Positions 64,000 to 64,000 of a stretch of 64,000 nucleotides of DNA are shown here, piece by piece; position 1 is the first letter of the stretch; each line of letters starts with the position of its first letter. The notes under the pieces were generated by a model. That model saw only the letters and a program-made list of their open reading frames with translations, was not told where the DNA came from and searched no databases. A program made the position numbers and the translations under genes. This stretch comes from Sphingopyxis alaskensis RB2256. GTDB lineage: Bacteria > Pseudomonadota > Alphaproteobacteria > Sphingomonadales > Sphingomonadaceae. The DNA lies in NCBI RefSeq assembly GCF_000013985.1, contig NC_008048.1:124001-188000 (forward strand), read 5' to 3'.

Positions 64000-64000
64000 T

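Overview
The window is high-GC DNA with alphaproteobacterial gene content. It most likely comes from the Sphingomonadales, and a Sphingopyxis-like genome is my guess. The reasons are the co-directional run divL-tsaE-amgK-murU-addB-addA-trxA, the large TonB-dependent receptor, a sucC that is not followed by sucD, and short palindromic intergenic repeats that recur through the core part. The genus is inferred; no rRNA or tRNA gene is visible to settle it.

Layout. (1) 1-5.7 kb is accessory: a truncated cation diffusion facilitator, a ZIP metal transporter, a RidA-family protein, two tandem cytochrome P460-type haem lipoproteins, a DUF5818 protein, a secreted thermonuclease with an Excalibur domain and an XRE repressor. 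(2) 5.7-16.7 kb is a mobile-element-like cassette made mostly of unrecognised genes. It includes a 1134-residue protein with an HUH (His-Phe-His) relaxase-like core, a second minimal 214-residue MobA/MobL-like protein, an orphan adenine-methyltransferase-like gene and a 230-bp AT-rich cluster of palindromes just upstream of the large relaxase-like gene. No integrase, transposase or replication gene is visible. (3) From trxB (16.7 kb) to the end the DNA is dense core genome.

Core functions. glnB-glnA handle nitrogen sensing and assimilation, behind a possible sigma-54-type promoter. argJ, aspC and a fused pabB-pabC cover arginine, aspartate and folate precursor synthesis. The divL-to-trxA block joins cell-cycle signalling (a pseudokinase-like DivL with Tyr in place of the H-box His), t6A tRNA modification (TsaE), muropeptide recycling (AmgK, MurU), double-strand-break repair (AddAB) and thioredoxin. 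ahcY, amn, clpA, fadD, msrA, a peroxiredoxin, trxB and trhO serve methyl-cycle, nucleotide, proteolysis, lipid and redox or tRNA functions. sucC, etfB and etfA belong to central oxidative metabolism. The window ends in a DUF389 membrane protein and a TonB-dependent receptor.

Repeats and mobile traces in the core: at least four families of palindromic intergenic repeats, and one 264-bp MITE with 31-bp terminal inverted repeats. The MITE is inserted at a CTAG site (TA duplicated) inside a copy of one repeat, so the empty site can be read directly.

The most unusual part is 5.7-16.7 kb: two relaxase-like proteins, palindrome clusters and several unrecognised genes, compatible with an undescribed mobilisable element or its remnant. 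This rests on motif reading only.
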